Shown here: positions 23,032-31,642 of the stretch, one piece after another
How the letters are laid out: every line of letters begins with the position of its first letter
How positions within the stretch are numbered: position 1 is the stretch's first letter
Source: Sphingobacteriia bacterium 28-36-52
Lineage (GTDB): Bacteria > Bacteroidota > Bacteroidia > Chitinophagales > Chitinophagaceae
DNA length: 61,913 nt
Direction of reading: 5' to 3'
Assembly: GCA_002281575.1 (NCBI GenBank)
Contig: NCGN01000012.1
Coordinates: forward strand, 1-61,913
Made by a program: the position numbers and the translations under genes
The notes under the pieces: generated by a model
What the model saw: the letters and a program-made list of their open reading frames with translations, nothing else
Told to the model about the DNA's origin: nothing
Databases searched by the model: none

Positions 23032-23859
23032 ATGTCTGAAATTTTACTATCAATTACCGCTGGACTAGTTCTATTCCTTTTTGCCATTACTAATTTATCA
23101 GATACGCTAAAAGCAGCGCTAGGCAACAATGCCCAACACTGGATTAAAAAATACACTTCTAATTCATGGAGTAGTTTATTGGTTGGCATAGTCATTACCA
23201 CCCTACTAGATTCATCTTCAGCTGTCATCATTATTACTATTGTGCTTGTAAATGCACAGATACTCAGTTTTAGGCAAGCTATGGGTATAGTATTGGGAGC
23301 TAATATTGGCACAACAGTAAGTAGTCAAATCATTGCAATGGACATTGGGAAATATTCACCCATATTTTTGCTAATCGGATTTGTATTGCTGTTCATTGCA
23401 AAAACCGAAAAACTCAGCAATATTGGGAAGACCATTTTATACTTTGGTGTGTTATTTTTCGGCCTTTTCACAATGGAGAATGCAGTTGAACCACTTAGAG
23501 ACGAGGCATTCTTTAACGAATGGATGAAAAAAACCGAAAACCCAATCATTGGCGCTATAGTAGGTGCAATTGTTACGTTGGTGATTCAATCATCATCCGC
23601 TACGGTAGGGATGGCCATCATATTATCAAAAAAAGGATTGATCAGCTTAACTGGTGGAATTGCTGTAATGCTAGGTGCTGAATTAGGCACTTGTAGCGAT
23701 ACCCTATTAGCAACAATTAAAGGAAGTAGACAAGCAATTAAAACTGGATTATTTCATGTTACTTTTAACCTATTGTCAATTGCATTAGGGCTTGCATTAT
23801 TTTATCCATTTACCGCCTTAGTAAAAACAATTAAACCGATTATTGCCCGACAAAATTAG
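23032..23859 (+). CDS. Na/Pi cotransporter family protein
   Basis: The 275-aa inner-membrane protein has two repeated Na/Pi units, each with the signature serine motif: LDSSSAVIIITIVL near 60 and IQSSSATVGMAIIL near 187. Seven or eight hydrophobic helices are visible. GIVLGANIGTTVSSQ and AVMLGAELGTCSDT are the matching glycine motifs. Members carry phosphate or another anion with sodium. It lacks the PhoU-like tail of longer homologues. Its 3' end overlaps the convergent DUF547 gene by 20 bp. Confidence 0.82.
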   Translation: MSEILLSITAGLVLFLFAITNLSDTLKAALGNNAQHWIKKYTSNSWSSLLVGIVITTLLDSSSAVIIITIVLVNAQILSFRQAMGIVLGANIGTTVSSQIIAMDIGKYSPIFLLIGFVLLFIAKTEKLSNIGKTILYFGVLFFGLFTMENAVEPLRDEAFFNEWMKKTENPIIGAIVGAIVTLVIQSSSATVGMAIILSKKGLISLTGGIAVMLGAELGTCSDTLLATIKGSRQAIKTGLFHVTFNLLSIALGLALFYPFTALVKTIKPIIARQN

Positions 23860-24652
23860 CTAAATCAGCATCCCAATTGTATTCATTAAATTGAATTGAA
23901 TACTCTGTAAAGTCGCGCTTAAAAACCTTTTTCATAAGCGCCCTGATTCCATTAGACCCTCCAAAATCGCCTTTAAACCAAGATAAAATTTTACTGGTAG
24001 TTATGACTTTCTTTTCTTCATCAATCTCCGACTCCCCTTTCATAAACGAAACAGTAGCCATATCTAATTGCAGGTCAATTTTATCATACCGATAAAAAGC
24101 AATGGGCGGACAGCTCTTGGCTCCACAATTCAACGCAAAATGAATACGATAATCAATGGTATCAACCGCCAATTCTTTAATCGTTTTCAAAGGCATGAAC
24201 TGCGGCAAGTACCCCATACTCCACTTCCAACGATACTTGCGAAGAATGCCATGCTCTATATCATCTAAACTGAATAGTTTCCCGGCAATAGGAATTTTAG
24301 CACTCGTAAAAATAGCAGGTCTAGACAATTTAAATCGGGTGGCTAAAATTTGAAACCATGCATTGTATTGATTTACCCAAAAAGTTTTCTTAGCTGCATC
24401 ATTGCTGAGTCCCTGTAATAGTTGCGCATAGGTTAAACTCGACAACGCTTTTTCAACTGCATCCGTATTCTTATTAATTTTCACTTTATACAACAACTCC
24501 CCAGAAAGTTTTAACATAGAATCAGCCATTGGGTTGATCATAGCCACCGCATTTTCAGTAACCAACGCAGACTTTTTTATAGGCCTAGCACCATAGCACC
24601 AAACCCCAATAAAAACAACCATGCTAAATAGAACTAGGTATATTTTAAACAT
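23840..24652 (-). CDS. DUF547 domain protein
   Basis: From the ATG at 24652 the protein has 270 residues: an N-terminal hydrophobic anchor (MFKIYLVLFSMVVFIGVWCY), then the DUF547 core with FWVNQYNAWFQILATRF, DDIEHGILRKY and the hallmark RIHFALNCGAKSCPPIAFY, ending in ILSWFKGDFG. A longer frame to 24766 runs into the upstream oxidoreductase gene and adds no conserved sequence. DUF547 proteins are exported, of unknown function. It sits 23 bp downstream of the FAD oxidoreductase, so it may be part of the polyketide operon. Confidence 0.8.
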   Translation of the reverse strand: MFKIYLVLFSMVVFIGVWCYGARPIKKSALVTENAVAMINPMADSMLKLSGELLYKVKINKNTDAVEKALSSLTYAQLLQGLSNDAAKKTFWVNQYNAWFQILATRFKLSRPAIFTSAKIPIAGKLFSLDDIEHGILRKYRWKWSMGYLPQFMPLKTIKELAVDTIDYRIHFALNCGAKSCPPIAFYRYDKIDLQLDMATVSFMKGESEIDEEKKVITTSKILSWFKGDFGGSNGIRALMKKVFKRDFTEYSIQFNEYNWDADLANFVGQ

Positions 24653-24675
24653 AAAAGTTGAGTTAAAACATATTA

Positions 24676-25815
24676 TCAATACCCCTCCCCATGCGTCTGC
24701 TTCACAATAGCACGCACTAGAAAAGGGAATGGTTTTAACGCTGCAATAAAGGCATTCGTCATCCAAGTTTTACCAAAGAAACGTTGCACCCACCTGCCCA
24801 CTGTTAAGCGCTGCGCAAATGTTTTATTCCATACTCGAGCATAATGTTGTTCCATGGCTACCCTACTAAGTTCATTGCGCAAAAACGGCGCAATGGCTTC
24901 AAAAGCCAGCTTAGATCCATGCAATGCCATACTCATTCCATTGCCACAGAGTGGAGTTATCATACCACCCGCATCGCCCACTAAGAGTACATGATTTTCA
25001 ATCAACGATTTTCGTTCAAAAGAAATCTGTGCAATCGTAACGGGGGCTTCATATAAATGAATGGCTTTTTCTAAAATGCTTTTCAAATATGGATTGGCTT
25101 TTAATACCGCTTCTTCCATAAACGCAATAGAACCGCCATGGGTTTTTAAATTATACGCAGTGGTTAAATAACACAAACAAGTTTTACCGGCTTCAATGGC
25201 AGAGATACCACAATAGCCATCTTTAAAATTATGCAGGGCTATCAAGTCTTTTGGCCAATCAATATCTATATGATACTTCACCCCAATAAAATTATCCAAC
25301 TGTTTTTGCTTGCCTAAAATAAAGGGCCGTTTCCACTTCACATCTAAATTACTGCGCTTACCAAAACTACCCACAGCTACTCTTGACTGCACAATACCCA
25401 AAGAAGAATGAATGGAAAACAATGCATTTTCAAAATGAATATCATCTACTTTAACTCCCGTTTCAATGCGTACGCCAAGGTCTTTTGCCAATTGGTACAA
25501 TGTATGATCTAATTGATGCCTACTAATACCAAAGCCGCCTAAATCTAAAGGTTGTTCAATACTATTTCCGTTGGGTGCAGTTACCATTAACTTGTTCACA
25601 ATAGGCAATTGCATCTTACTCAATGGAACGCCTAAACTTTCAATGAAATCCCAACTTTCTAAACTGATGTATTCACCACATACTTTATGAAATGGGTATT
25701 GTTCTTTTTCAAACAAAATCACTTTGAAACCCGCTTTTGCAGATTGAATAGAGAGCGCTAATCCAGCAAGCCCACCACCTACTATGGCTATATCATATGT
25801 AACATTATAAGCCAT
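24676..25815 (-). CDS. FAD-dependent oxidoreductase (geranylgeranyl reductase-like)
   Basis: The 379-aa protein has the dinucleotide motif DIAIVGGGLAGLALSIQ (about 8-24), EKEQYPFHKVCGEYIS, GISRHQLDHTLY, and the C-terminal FAD motif LLVGDAGGMITPLCGNGMSM. This is the flavin hydroxylase / geranylgeranyl-reductase group, acting on prenyl chains or aromatic rings. Its start overlaps the methyltransferase stop by 11 bp. It is the fourth gene of a type III polyketide operon, so it probably oxidises or reduces the polyketide or its prenylated product. Confidence 0.83.
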   Translation of the reverse strand: MAYNVTYDIAIVGGGLAGLALSIQSAKAGFKVILFEKEQYPFHKVCGEYISLESWDFIESLGVPLSKMQLPIVNKLMVTAPNGNSIEQPLDLGGFGISRHQLDHTLYQLAKDLGVRIETGVKVDDIHFENALFSIHSSLGIVQSRVAVGSFGKRSNLDVKWKRPFILGKQKQLDNFIGVKYHIDIDWPKDLIALHNFKDGYCGISAIEAGKTCLCYLTTAYNLKTHGGSIAFMEEAVLKANPYLKSILEKAIHLYEAPVTIAQISFERKSLIENHVLLVGDAGGMITPLCGNGMSMALHGSKLAFEAIAPFLRNELSRVAMEQHYARVWNKTFAQRLTVGRWVQRFFGKTWMTNAFIAALKPFPFLVRAIVKQTHGEGY

Positions 25816-26539
25816 CCCGCTCCTTTTTAATTATAGCACAAACCAACCACCTAAATGCCCATTTCCATTGTATATCGTAACGGGTAATGCCCGCTTCGGC
25901 AAACATACTTTCTAATTCTTCTTTACTGAATCCGCGCAACACCGATAGTGGTGCATCGTTCTTTACTAAGTAACTATTAGAAAAAGCAATGGTTAAAAGT
26001 TTGATAGAATGATAAGCCAAATAATGTCTCTGCAAATCGTTAATAAAATGACCTACCAATGCATTTTTATTGCACCATTGCAACATCTGCACAAACTGTT
26101 CATGATTTAAATGATGACCAAATAAAGAAGAAAATATAATATGCGGTTGTTTTTTAAAAGCAACCAGTTGGTAATCGGAACAAATAAATTCCATACCCTT
26201 ATTCTCGCTTCTACTTTGCGCAAAAGCTATGCAATGTGGATTAATGTCTACGCCCATTATTTCCACTTCAATTTGATGTTGTCTGCACCAATCGCGTATT
26301 ACTCTAAGATTATCGCCTCCCCCACAACCTATTTCACAAACACGAATGGGCATTTGGGTATTGGCATAATCCAATACATATTTTAATCCTGCAATGGTAA
26401 TATCATGGCCCCCCAACAAAGTATTGATGCGATCCAGCTCTTTCATATTTTGCTGTATTGCTTCAAAAGGAATATCATCCTGATCTAGCAATTCTTTTTG
26501 ATATGATCTTTCGCTGAAATTAGGCATGGGTAGATGCAA
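25805..26539 (-). CDS. Methyltransferase of the type III PKS cluster
   Basis: The 244-aa protein contains a class I SAM-binding core: VCEIGCGGGDNLRVIRDWC (about 72-90), EIMGVDINPHCIAFAQ and IIFSSLFGHHLNHEQFV. The N-terminus reads LLDQDDIPFEAIQQNMKELD, as in methyltransferases next to type III PKS genes in Bacteroidota. It overlaps the PKS gene by 20 bp and the oxidoreductase gene by 11 bp, so the three are co-translated. It likely O- or C-methylates the polyketide. Confidence 0.83.
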   Translation of the reverse strand: MHLPMPNFSERSYQKELLDQDDIPFEAIQQNMKELDRINTLLGGHDITIAGLKYVLDYANTQMPIRVCEIGCGGGDNLRVIRDWCRQHQIEVEIMGVDINPHCIAFAQSRSENKGMEFICSDYQLVAFKKQPHIIFSSLFGHHLNHEQFVQMLQWCNKNALVGHFINDLQRHYLAYHSIKLLTIAFSNSYLVKNDAPLSVLRGFSKEELESMFAEAGITRYDIQWKWAFRWLVCAIIKKERDGL

Positions 26540-27614
26540 TAAAAGTTTCCATGGTTAAGCCAGGACCAAATGCGGCCCCAAAAATATTCGCAGACTCTCC
26601 TGCTTGCATTTGTTCCATAATTTTCTTCAATACAAATAGTACAGTAGGTGAAGACATATTGCCGTATTCTTTTAGTACCGCCAAACTTTGTTCCAGCTCT
26701 GTTCCATTGAAATCAAGGCTTTTAGAAATGGCGTCTAATATTCTTTTCCCTCCGGGATGAATGCACCAATATTGAATATCCTCTTTTGATATACCTGCTT
26801 TATCCATTGCTTTATTCATCAGGCTTTCAAAATCTGCCTGAATTAAGTCGGGAACATAGCCGCTCAGGGTCATTAAAAATCCGGTGGATGCAATCACCCA
26901 ACTCATATCGTCTTTGCCCTTTGGAACAATTTCAGAATAAAAACTTTTGATGTGTAAACCCTGCATTGCTTTATCATCAGATACTACCAATACTGCCGCT
27001 GCACCATCCCCAAACAATAAACTAGAAGCAATATTATCTGCATTGGCTAGATCCTGAAAATGGAGTGTACACAATTCGGTGCAAACAATCATCACCCTTG
27101 CATTCGATTCCGATTGGCAAATAGCATTAGCCATTTTTAGTGCATGAATGGCAGCATAACAACCCATAAAATTGATGCTGCTTCGGTAGATATTTTTAGG
27201 TAAATCCAATAATTCAATCAGCTCCAAATCCAATCCCGGTGCGCTCATACCCGTACAACTCACTGTTATCAAATGTGTGATACCTTTACAATCCATGTAA
27301 TTGGCTAAACAGTTTTCAATGGCTTCCTTTGCCATGGGAGCGGCGGTTGCCCCATATAAATTCATTCGCTTTTCAATGGAAGGAGTTTTATTTACAGACC
27401 CCACTGGTGGAAAAAAATTCCAGTCAGCTGCATCGGTACTAAAATCGGCAATGGCCGAATACCTATGATCAATGCCGCTTTGCCGATATAGGAATTTTAA
27501 TTTTCGCGCTTCTACTGCATCTAACCCATACACTTCTTGCATAAACGTTAATATGCGATTTTGCTCGTGTTTAAATGCCGGTACTGCTGTTCCTATGGAA
27601 ATAATTTTACTCAA
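26520..27614 (-). CDS. Type III polyketide synthase
   Basis: The 364-aa protein is a chalcone synthase-fold enzyme with its triad intact: C120 in HLITVSCTGMSAPG, H286 in WCIHPGGKRILD and N319 in EYGNMSSPTVLFVL. Length is normal for the family. It condenses a starter acyl-CoA with malonyl-CoA units to pyrones, resorcinols or similar rings; the product cannot be predicted from these motifs. It overlaps UbiA upstream by 8 bp and the methyltransferase downstream by 20 bp. The GFGPG-type loop appears as GAAFGPGLTMETF near the C-terminus. Confidence 0.92.
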   Translation of the reverse strand: MSKIISIGTAVPAFKHEQNRILTFMQEVYGLDAVEARKLKFLYRQSGIDHRYSAIADFSTDAADWNFFPPVGSVNKTPSIEKRMNLYGATAAPMAKEAIENCLANYMDCKGITHLITVSCTGMSAPGLDLELIELLDLPKNIYRSSINFMGCYAAIHALKMANAICQSESNARVMIVCTELCTLHFQDLANADNIASSLLFGDGAAAVLVVSDDKAMQGLHIKSFYSEIVPKGKDDMSWVIASTGFLMTLSGYVPDLIQADFESLMNKAMDKAGISKEDIQYWCIHPGGKRILDAISKSLDFNGTELEQSLAVLKEYGNMSSPTVLFVLKKIMEQMQAGESANIFGAAFGPGLTMETFIASTHA

Positions 27615-28470
27615 AAAGATTCAATATTAAAATAGTGATAAATGCCAAGTTGGTGCATACCGATGCAATTAAATTCATTTGCATGGTATGTTTAAAATTT
27701 GCCGCCGCAGCATCTTTCCAAACTTGATAGGCCCAATAAAAAAAGTAAATCAACGTGGGTATAAAAAACAGTTGCAACAGCAAAAAACCAGTGAGTTGCA
27801 AACTACTTAAAAACCAAAATGCCAATACCCCAAACGATAACGCATACACCACAGCAGTAAAAATAAACGTTCCTCTATAGCCCAATACATAACTAATAGT
27901 GGTTACCCCATCGGCTTTGTCGGCTTTGTGCTGGTATATTTGGGTGAGTGGATAAAACCCTCCGATTAATAAACTAGCCGCTATCATAGCCGGCCAGGGA
28001 GCTTCTAACGTAAGGTCTGAACTTGCGCCATGATAAACCAACCAAAATGTAACTGCCCCTTGAAATACCACCACTGTTAAAAACCCAATAATTGGATATT
28101 GCTTCAATCGAATACCTCTATAGCTATATGCCCTTGACACCAAAATATACAATAGTACCCCAATAGCAAAATAAGTGCTTATGTAAAATCCAATGAGCAC
28201 TGCCATCGCATCCATCCACACCGTCACCTGAAACAATTGGCGGGTGGGCTGTAGCGGCTGCTCTAATCCACCTATAGCTGTTTCATCTTTATCCATGTAA
28301 GAATTGTATCCATTGCTGGCAGGATACACCAATACATGTAATACTATGAATACAATTATTGCATTCAACCAATTGATTGCAGGCACTTGACTCAATGCAA
28401 ACCAATAAATGGGCATTAAAAAAAGAGAAAAATGAAACCGAAGCAGCTGAATGGTTGATGGCTGAATCAT
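27607..28470 (-). CDS. UbiA-family prenyltransferase
   Basis: The 287-aa membrane protein has about eight hydrophobic helices and the two aspartate-rich motifs of UbiA enzymes: NGYNSYMDKDE (about 94-104) and YQHKADKADG (about 185-194). It would transfer a prenyl chain to an aromatic acceptor. Being first in the operon with type III PKS, methyltransferase and FAD oxidoreductase, its acceptor is probably the polyketide ring. It is divergently transcribed from yceI, with a 14-bp palindrome in between. Confidence 0.85.
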   Translation of the reverse strand: MIQPSTIQLLRFHFSLFLMPIYWFALSQVPAINWLNAIIVFIVLHVLVYPASNGYNSYMDKDETAIGGLEQPLQPTRQLFQVTVWMDAMAVLIGFYISTYFAIGVLLYILVSRAYSYRGIRLKQYPIIGFLTVVVFQGAVTFWLVYHGASSDLTLEAPWPAMIAASLLIGGFYPLTQIYQHKADKADGVTTISYVLGYRGTFIFTAVVYALSFGVLAFWFLSSLQLTGFLLLQLFFIPTLIYFFYWAYQVWKDAAAANFKHTMQMNLIASVCTNLAFITILILNLFE

Positions 28471-28504
28471 AGTTTAAGTTAATATTTAAATTGAACTTAT
28501 CCCG

Positions 28505-28518
28505 TTTACAATTGTAAA
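28505..28518. promoter_or_regulatory. Palindrome in the UbiA/YceI divergent promoter
   Basis: TTTACAATTGTAAA is a perfect 14-bp palindrome in the 51-bp gap between the divergent polyketide operon and yceI-like gene. TACAATTG on either strand is close to the Bacteroidota -7 element TAnnTTTG. It could be overlapping back-to-back promoters or an operator controlling both sides. Confidence 0.35.
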
Positions 28519-28521
28519 AAG

Positions 28522-29082
28522 ATGCAGAAACAAAAAACTATGAAAGTTTTATCCTTTTTTATTGCAATTATATTGCTTTCTACTTCTGCATTTGCTCAAA
28601 AATACAGCCCCATTGACCCTGAGAGCAAAATCCAATTTGTCATCAAAAACTTTGGAATAAAAGTAGATGGTCAATTAAAAGGGATTAAAGGAGCCATCAG
28701 TTTTGATCCGTCTGAACTAAAAAACAGCTTGTTTAATGTTTCGGTGAATGCAAATACCATCAATACCGACAACACTGCCCGAGACAAGCACCTCAAGAAA
28801 GCAGACTACTTTCATGTAGAGCAATTTCCTTTGATCAGTTTTGTGAGTTCCAAAATAACGAAAAGCACAACAGCAGGTCAATACAAAGTGGCTGGAAACC
28901 TTACTATTAAAGGAACAACCAAGCCTATAGAATTTGACTTTACGGCCAACCCTACTAGTAAGGGCTTTCAATTTAAAGGTGCATTTACCATCAATCGCCG
29001 TGATTTTAAAGTGGGTGGCAGTAGCTTGCCTTTATCTGATAACTTGACCGTGCAACTAGATATTATTGCGAATAAATACTAA
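28522..29082 (+). CDS. YceI family protein
   Basis: The 186-aa exported protein has a signal peptide (cleavage after TSAFAQ) and a YceI lipocalin-like barrel: SKIQFVIKNFGIKVDGQLKG, ADYFHVEQFPLISFVSSKI, GNLTIKGTTKPIEFDF and FTINRRDFKVGG. Such proteins bind isoprenoid quinones or similar amphiphiles in the periplasm. A second ATG at 28540 gives a more typical signal peptide. Its position opposite a prenyltransferase operon fits a lipid-binding role, by inference. Confidence 0.87.
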   Translation: MQKQKTMKVLSFFIAIILLSTSAFAQKYSPIDPESKIQFVIKNFGIKVDGQLKGIKGAISFDPSELKNSLFNVSVNANTINTDNTARDKHLKKADYFHVEQFPLISFVSSKITKSTTAGQYKVAGNLTIKGTTKPIEFDFTANPTSKGFQFKGAFTINRRDFKVGGSSLPLSDNLTVQLDIIANKY

Positions 29083-29100
29083 CCATATAAAACCAATCAA

Positions 29101-29778
29101 ATGAAATATTTAAGCAGCTTCATCCTTTTTACAATTTGTACTCTTGCACTTCATGCACAACAAAAGGCTAAAACCGAACAATTAGGAGACTTAACCTTCG
29201 GTTTTGCAAGTGGTCAAAACACTATTTCGGCTGCTTATTACAAAAATTGGAACCTGGGAAAAAAACAGGGCTTCTATATTGGTACAGGTGTACGTTTGAG
29301 TACCGCTTTTGGAAAGAACCAAGTATTTACTTCTGCTCCTGCTAGCTTGGCCTCCAACAAAGCCAATACAGACAGCTTATTGGGCACCACAACCAGCACT
29401 TATGCCTTGAATGCTATTCTTAACCTGGGATACCATATTTCCCCAAAACTAGACTTTGGATTTAATATTGATTTGATTGGGTTTTCATTTGGTCCATCGA
29501 GCAACCGTGTTTTCAATGGCAACGGTACCTTAACGAATACCACAGCTAAACCAACAGGCATGAATATATTATTGGTGGGCAATAACGACCGCGGCACATT
29601 GAACTCTGAATTTTACTTACGTTATAAAGTGAGTAACCAGTGGGGCATCAAACTGGCTTACCAACATTTTTTTACAGAACTAACTACTACTTCCAAGGTT
29701 CAAACCGTTCCTGTTCAAAATGATCGGTTTAGGAATATCACCAATTTAATCAGTTTTGGGGTAGCAAGGCATTTTTAG
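29101..29778 (+). CDS. Outer-membrane beta-barrel protein
   Basis: The 225-aa protein has a signal peptide (MKYLSSFILFTICTLALHAQ) and alternating amphipathic strands ending in aromatic residues, such as GFYIGTGVRLSTAFG and LDFGFNIDLIGFSFG, with a terminal ISFGVARHF that fits barrel insertion. No specific family is recognised. It lies 18 bp after the YceI-like gene and may be its operon partner. Confidence 0.65.
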   Translation: MKYLSSFILFTICTLALHAQQKAKTEQLGDLTFGFASGQNTISAAYYKNWNLGKKQGFYIGTGVRLSTAFGKNQVFTSAPASLASNKANTDSLLGTTTSTYALNAILNLGYHISPKLDFGFNIDLIGFSFGPSSNRVFNGNGTLTNTTAKPTGMNILLVGNNDRGTLNSEFYLRYKVSNQWGIKLAYQHFFTELTTTSKVQTVPVQNDRFRNITNLISFGVARHF

Positions 29779-29823
29779 ATGCGGCGAATAGTTCGTACCT
29801 TCTAACTCCTAAAACCTTTTACA

Positions 29824-30315
29824 ATGAAAACATTCAACGCTTTTCTAGTAACAACCCTATTGGCGTCTACCCTATTATTCAGTTGCAAAACAGATGAGAA
29901 AGTAGAAACCGAAAAAACACCCTTTGATTTAGCTACCGCTAAAACAGAAATTGAAGCAGCCAACAAAGTTACTATGGACGCTTTTGCAAAAGGCGACTCT
30001 GTGGGTGTTGCCAATATGTATATGGATGATGCTAAACTAATGTTTACGGGCATGCCGGCGGTAGTTGGCAAAGCAGGCATTCAATCTGTTTTTGGTGGCT
30101 ACATCAAAAGCGGAGTGAATAAAATTGAACTTAAAACCAATGAAGTTTGGGGTACAGAAGATTTATTAGCAGAAGAAGGATCGGTGACCATTTATGTAAA
30201 TGAACAAATAGTTGGACAAGAAAAATTCATTGTGCTCTGGAAAAAAGTGGGAGGGCAATGGAAAATCATGAGAGATATTGCTAATTCTGATTTAGCACCT
30301 CAACCAGCTAATTAA
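29824..30315 (+). CDS. DUF4440/SnoaL-like lipoprotein
   Basis: The 163-aa protein has a lipoprotein signal (TLLFSCKTDE, acylated cysteine near 20) and an NTF2-like fold: KTEIEAANKVTMDAFAKGDS, VGVANMYMDDAKLMFTG, GKAGIQSVFGGYI and VLWKKVGGQWKIMRDI. This is the DUF4440 pattern of small ligand-binding or isomerase-like proteins; no catalytic role can be assigned. It ends 4 bases inside the convergent cyclophilin gene. Confidence 0.77.
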   Translation: MKTFNAFLVTTLLASTLLFSCKTDEKVETEKTPFDLATAKTEIEAANKVTMDAFAKGDSVGVANMYMDDAKLMFTGMPAVVGKAGIQSVFGGYIKSGVNKIELKTNEVWGTEDLLAEEGSVTIYVNEQIVGQEKFIVLWKKVGGQWKIMRDIANSDLAPQPAN

Positions 30316-30947
30316 CGAATAATATAAGCCTTATTGATTTTATCCAACTTTGGAAACCGTTCCATAAATAATGCTGGATTTTTCTGTAGGGTATCGAGGG
30401 CGCGCATGGTTCTGCCTTCATATCCTGCATACAATGAATCAACCACCTGCATTCCATTAATCACTTTTCCAAAAGGGGGATATCCTTTTACGCCATTAGC
30501 TATAACAGTATCTAATCGTTGATTGTCTTTTAAATTAATGAATAATGTACTGCCTCGGGTTTCTTTTCCGCTTCTGGCATAACTCAGGTATCCCCTTAAA
30601 TTACTTTGCACAACAGGCTCATCTACTAATTTATAAGGCTTCCATTTTTGTAATACCACGGTATCATTATTACCCCATTGCACCACAAAATTGGGGACCA
30701 CTCTGTAGAAAAGGGTATTATTATAAAAACGATATTTTACCGTTTGATAAAAACGATCGGCCGCTAAGGGAGACCAAGCTCTGGTTATTTCAATATCAAA
30801 ATTACCCTTGCTTGTTTCAAACCTTGTAATAAAAGTAGAGGGAGATTCCTCTTTTAACCATTTTGATTTAAACACTGGTTTAGCGCATCCAACAACCAGC
30901 ATTAGTAATAGTAGTAAATGAAAAATACGAACTGTTGATTTTTTCAT
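30312..30947 (-). CDS. Cyclophilin-type peptidyl-prolyl isomerase, lipoprotein
   Basis: The 211-aa protein carries a lipobox (LMLVVGCAKP) and a cyclophilin domain: FETSKGNFDIEITRAWSPLA, FYNNTLFYRVVPNFVVQWG, GYLSYARSGKETRGSTLFIN and FGKVINGMQVVDSL. It would assist proline isomerisation of envelope proteins in the periplasm. The usual Q-G-G-D loop is altered to VQWGNND, as in some divergent Bacteroidota cyclophilins, so activity may be low. Confidence 0.82.
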   Translation of the reverse strand: MKKSTVRIFHLLLLLMLVVGCAKPVFKSKWLKEESPSTFITRFETSKGNFDIEITRAWSPLAADRFYQTVKYRFYNNTLFYRVVPNFVVQWGNNDTVVLQKWKPYKLVDEPVVQSNLRGYLSYARSGKETRGSTLFINLKDNQRLDTVIANGVKGYPPFGKVINGMQVVDSLYAGYEGRTMRALDTLQKNPALFMERFPKLDKINKAYIIR

Positions 30948-30968
30948 AATCGTTAAAATTGATTAACC

Positions 30969-31583
30969 CTATTCCTTTCCAATACTTTGCTCCACTATCA
31001 AATGTATAATTTGATCAAGCTCCTTGGTTTCTTGTAATAAAGAATCTAATTGTTCTTGCTTTTCAAGATTAGTTAATAAAGATTCCTGTTTTATTATATT
31101 ATAGAGCCCCATTATATTAACCATATGTCTTCGAACTTCATGAGACTGTTGCCAAGTAATCTGTTTAAACCTTTCCTTCTGTTGAACAATTTGATTTTCT
31201 TTTTCTTTACCCGCAGTAATATCATGGCCTAAACAAAGGATGCCTACAGGGGTCCCAGTATTGTCTTTGAACAAAGAAAACTCCCATTGCGTCCAATGAT
31301 ACTCATTGTTTAAATTGCTTGGCTTTCTAATTTCAACAGGAAACGATTTATCGGGATTCATAAAACATTGCTTCACTACTTCATCGCATTTAGCTAAGTC
31401 ATCTGGATGAATTGCTACAGATATATGCTCCCCTACAAAATGGGTACTCAAAAATGAAAAGCGTTGATCGAACACTTCATTAACATAAATATACTTTCCT
31501 TCTAAATCGGTAATAATTAGAGAATAAGTGGATGAATTACGTAGAAATGCTGGCAGCAGAGATATAATTTCGTTTTCTTCCAT
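30969..31583 (-). CDS. PAS protein with histidine H-box but no ATPase
   Basis: The 204-aa cytosolic protein has one PAS domain (about 10-125; SLIITDLEGKYIYVNEVFDQ and GILCLGHDITAGKEKE) followed by a dimerisation helix with TWQQSHEVRRHMVNIMGL, where H148 is in the phospho-acceptor position. There is no HATPase_c domain. The same architecture and the SHEVRR motif recur in the multi-PAS protein at 54867-56360. It may be a phosphotransfer or dimer partner of a separate kinase. Confidence 0.75.
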   Translation of the reverse strand: MEENEIISLLPAFLRNSSTYSLIITDLEGKYIYVNEVFDQRFSFLSTHFVGEHISVAIHPDDLAKCDEVVKQCFMNPDKSFPVEIRKPSNLNNEYHWTQWEFSLFKDNTGTPVGILCLGHDITAGKEKENQIVQQKERFKQITWQQSHEVRRHMVNIMGLYNIIKQESLLTNLEKQEQLDSLLQETKELDQIIHLIVEQSIGKE

Positions 31584-31642
31584 TGGTTATTAGCTACTAA
31601 TTTAAAAGTACTAACTTAAAGTTATATTTCATTATTATTATT

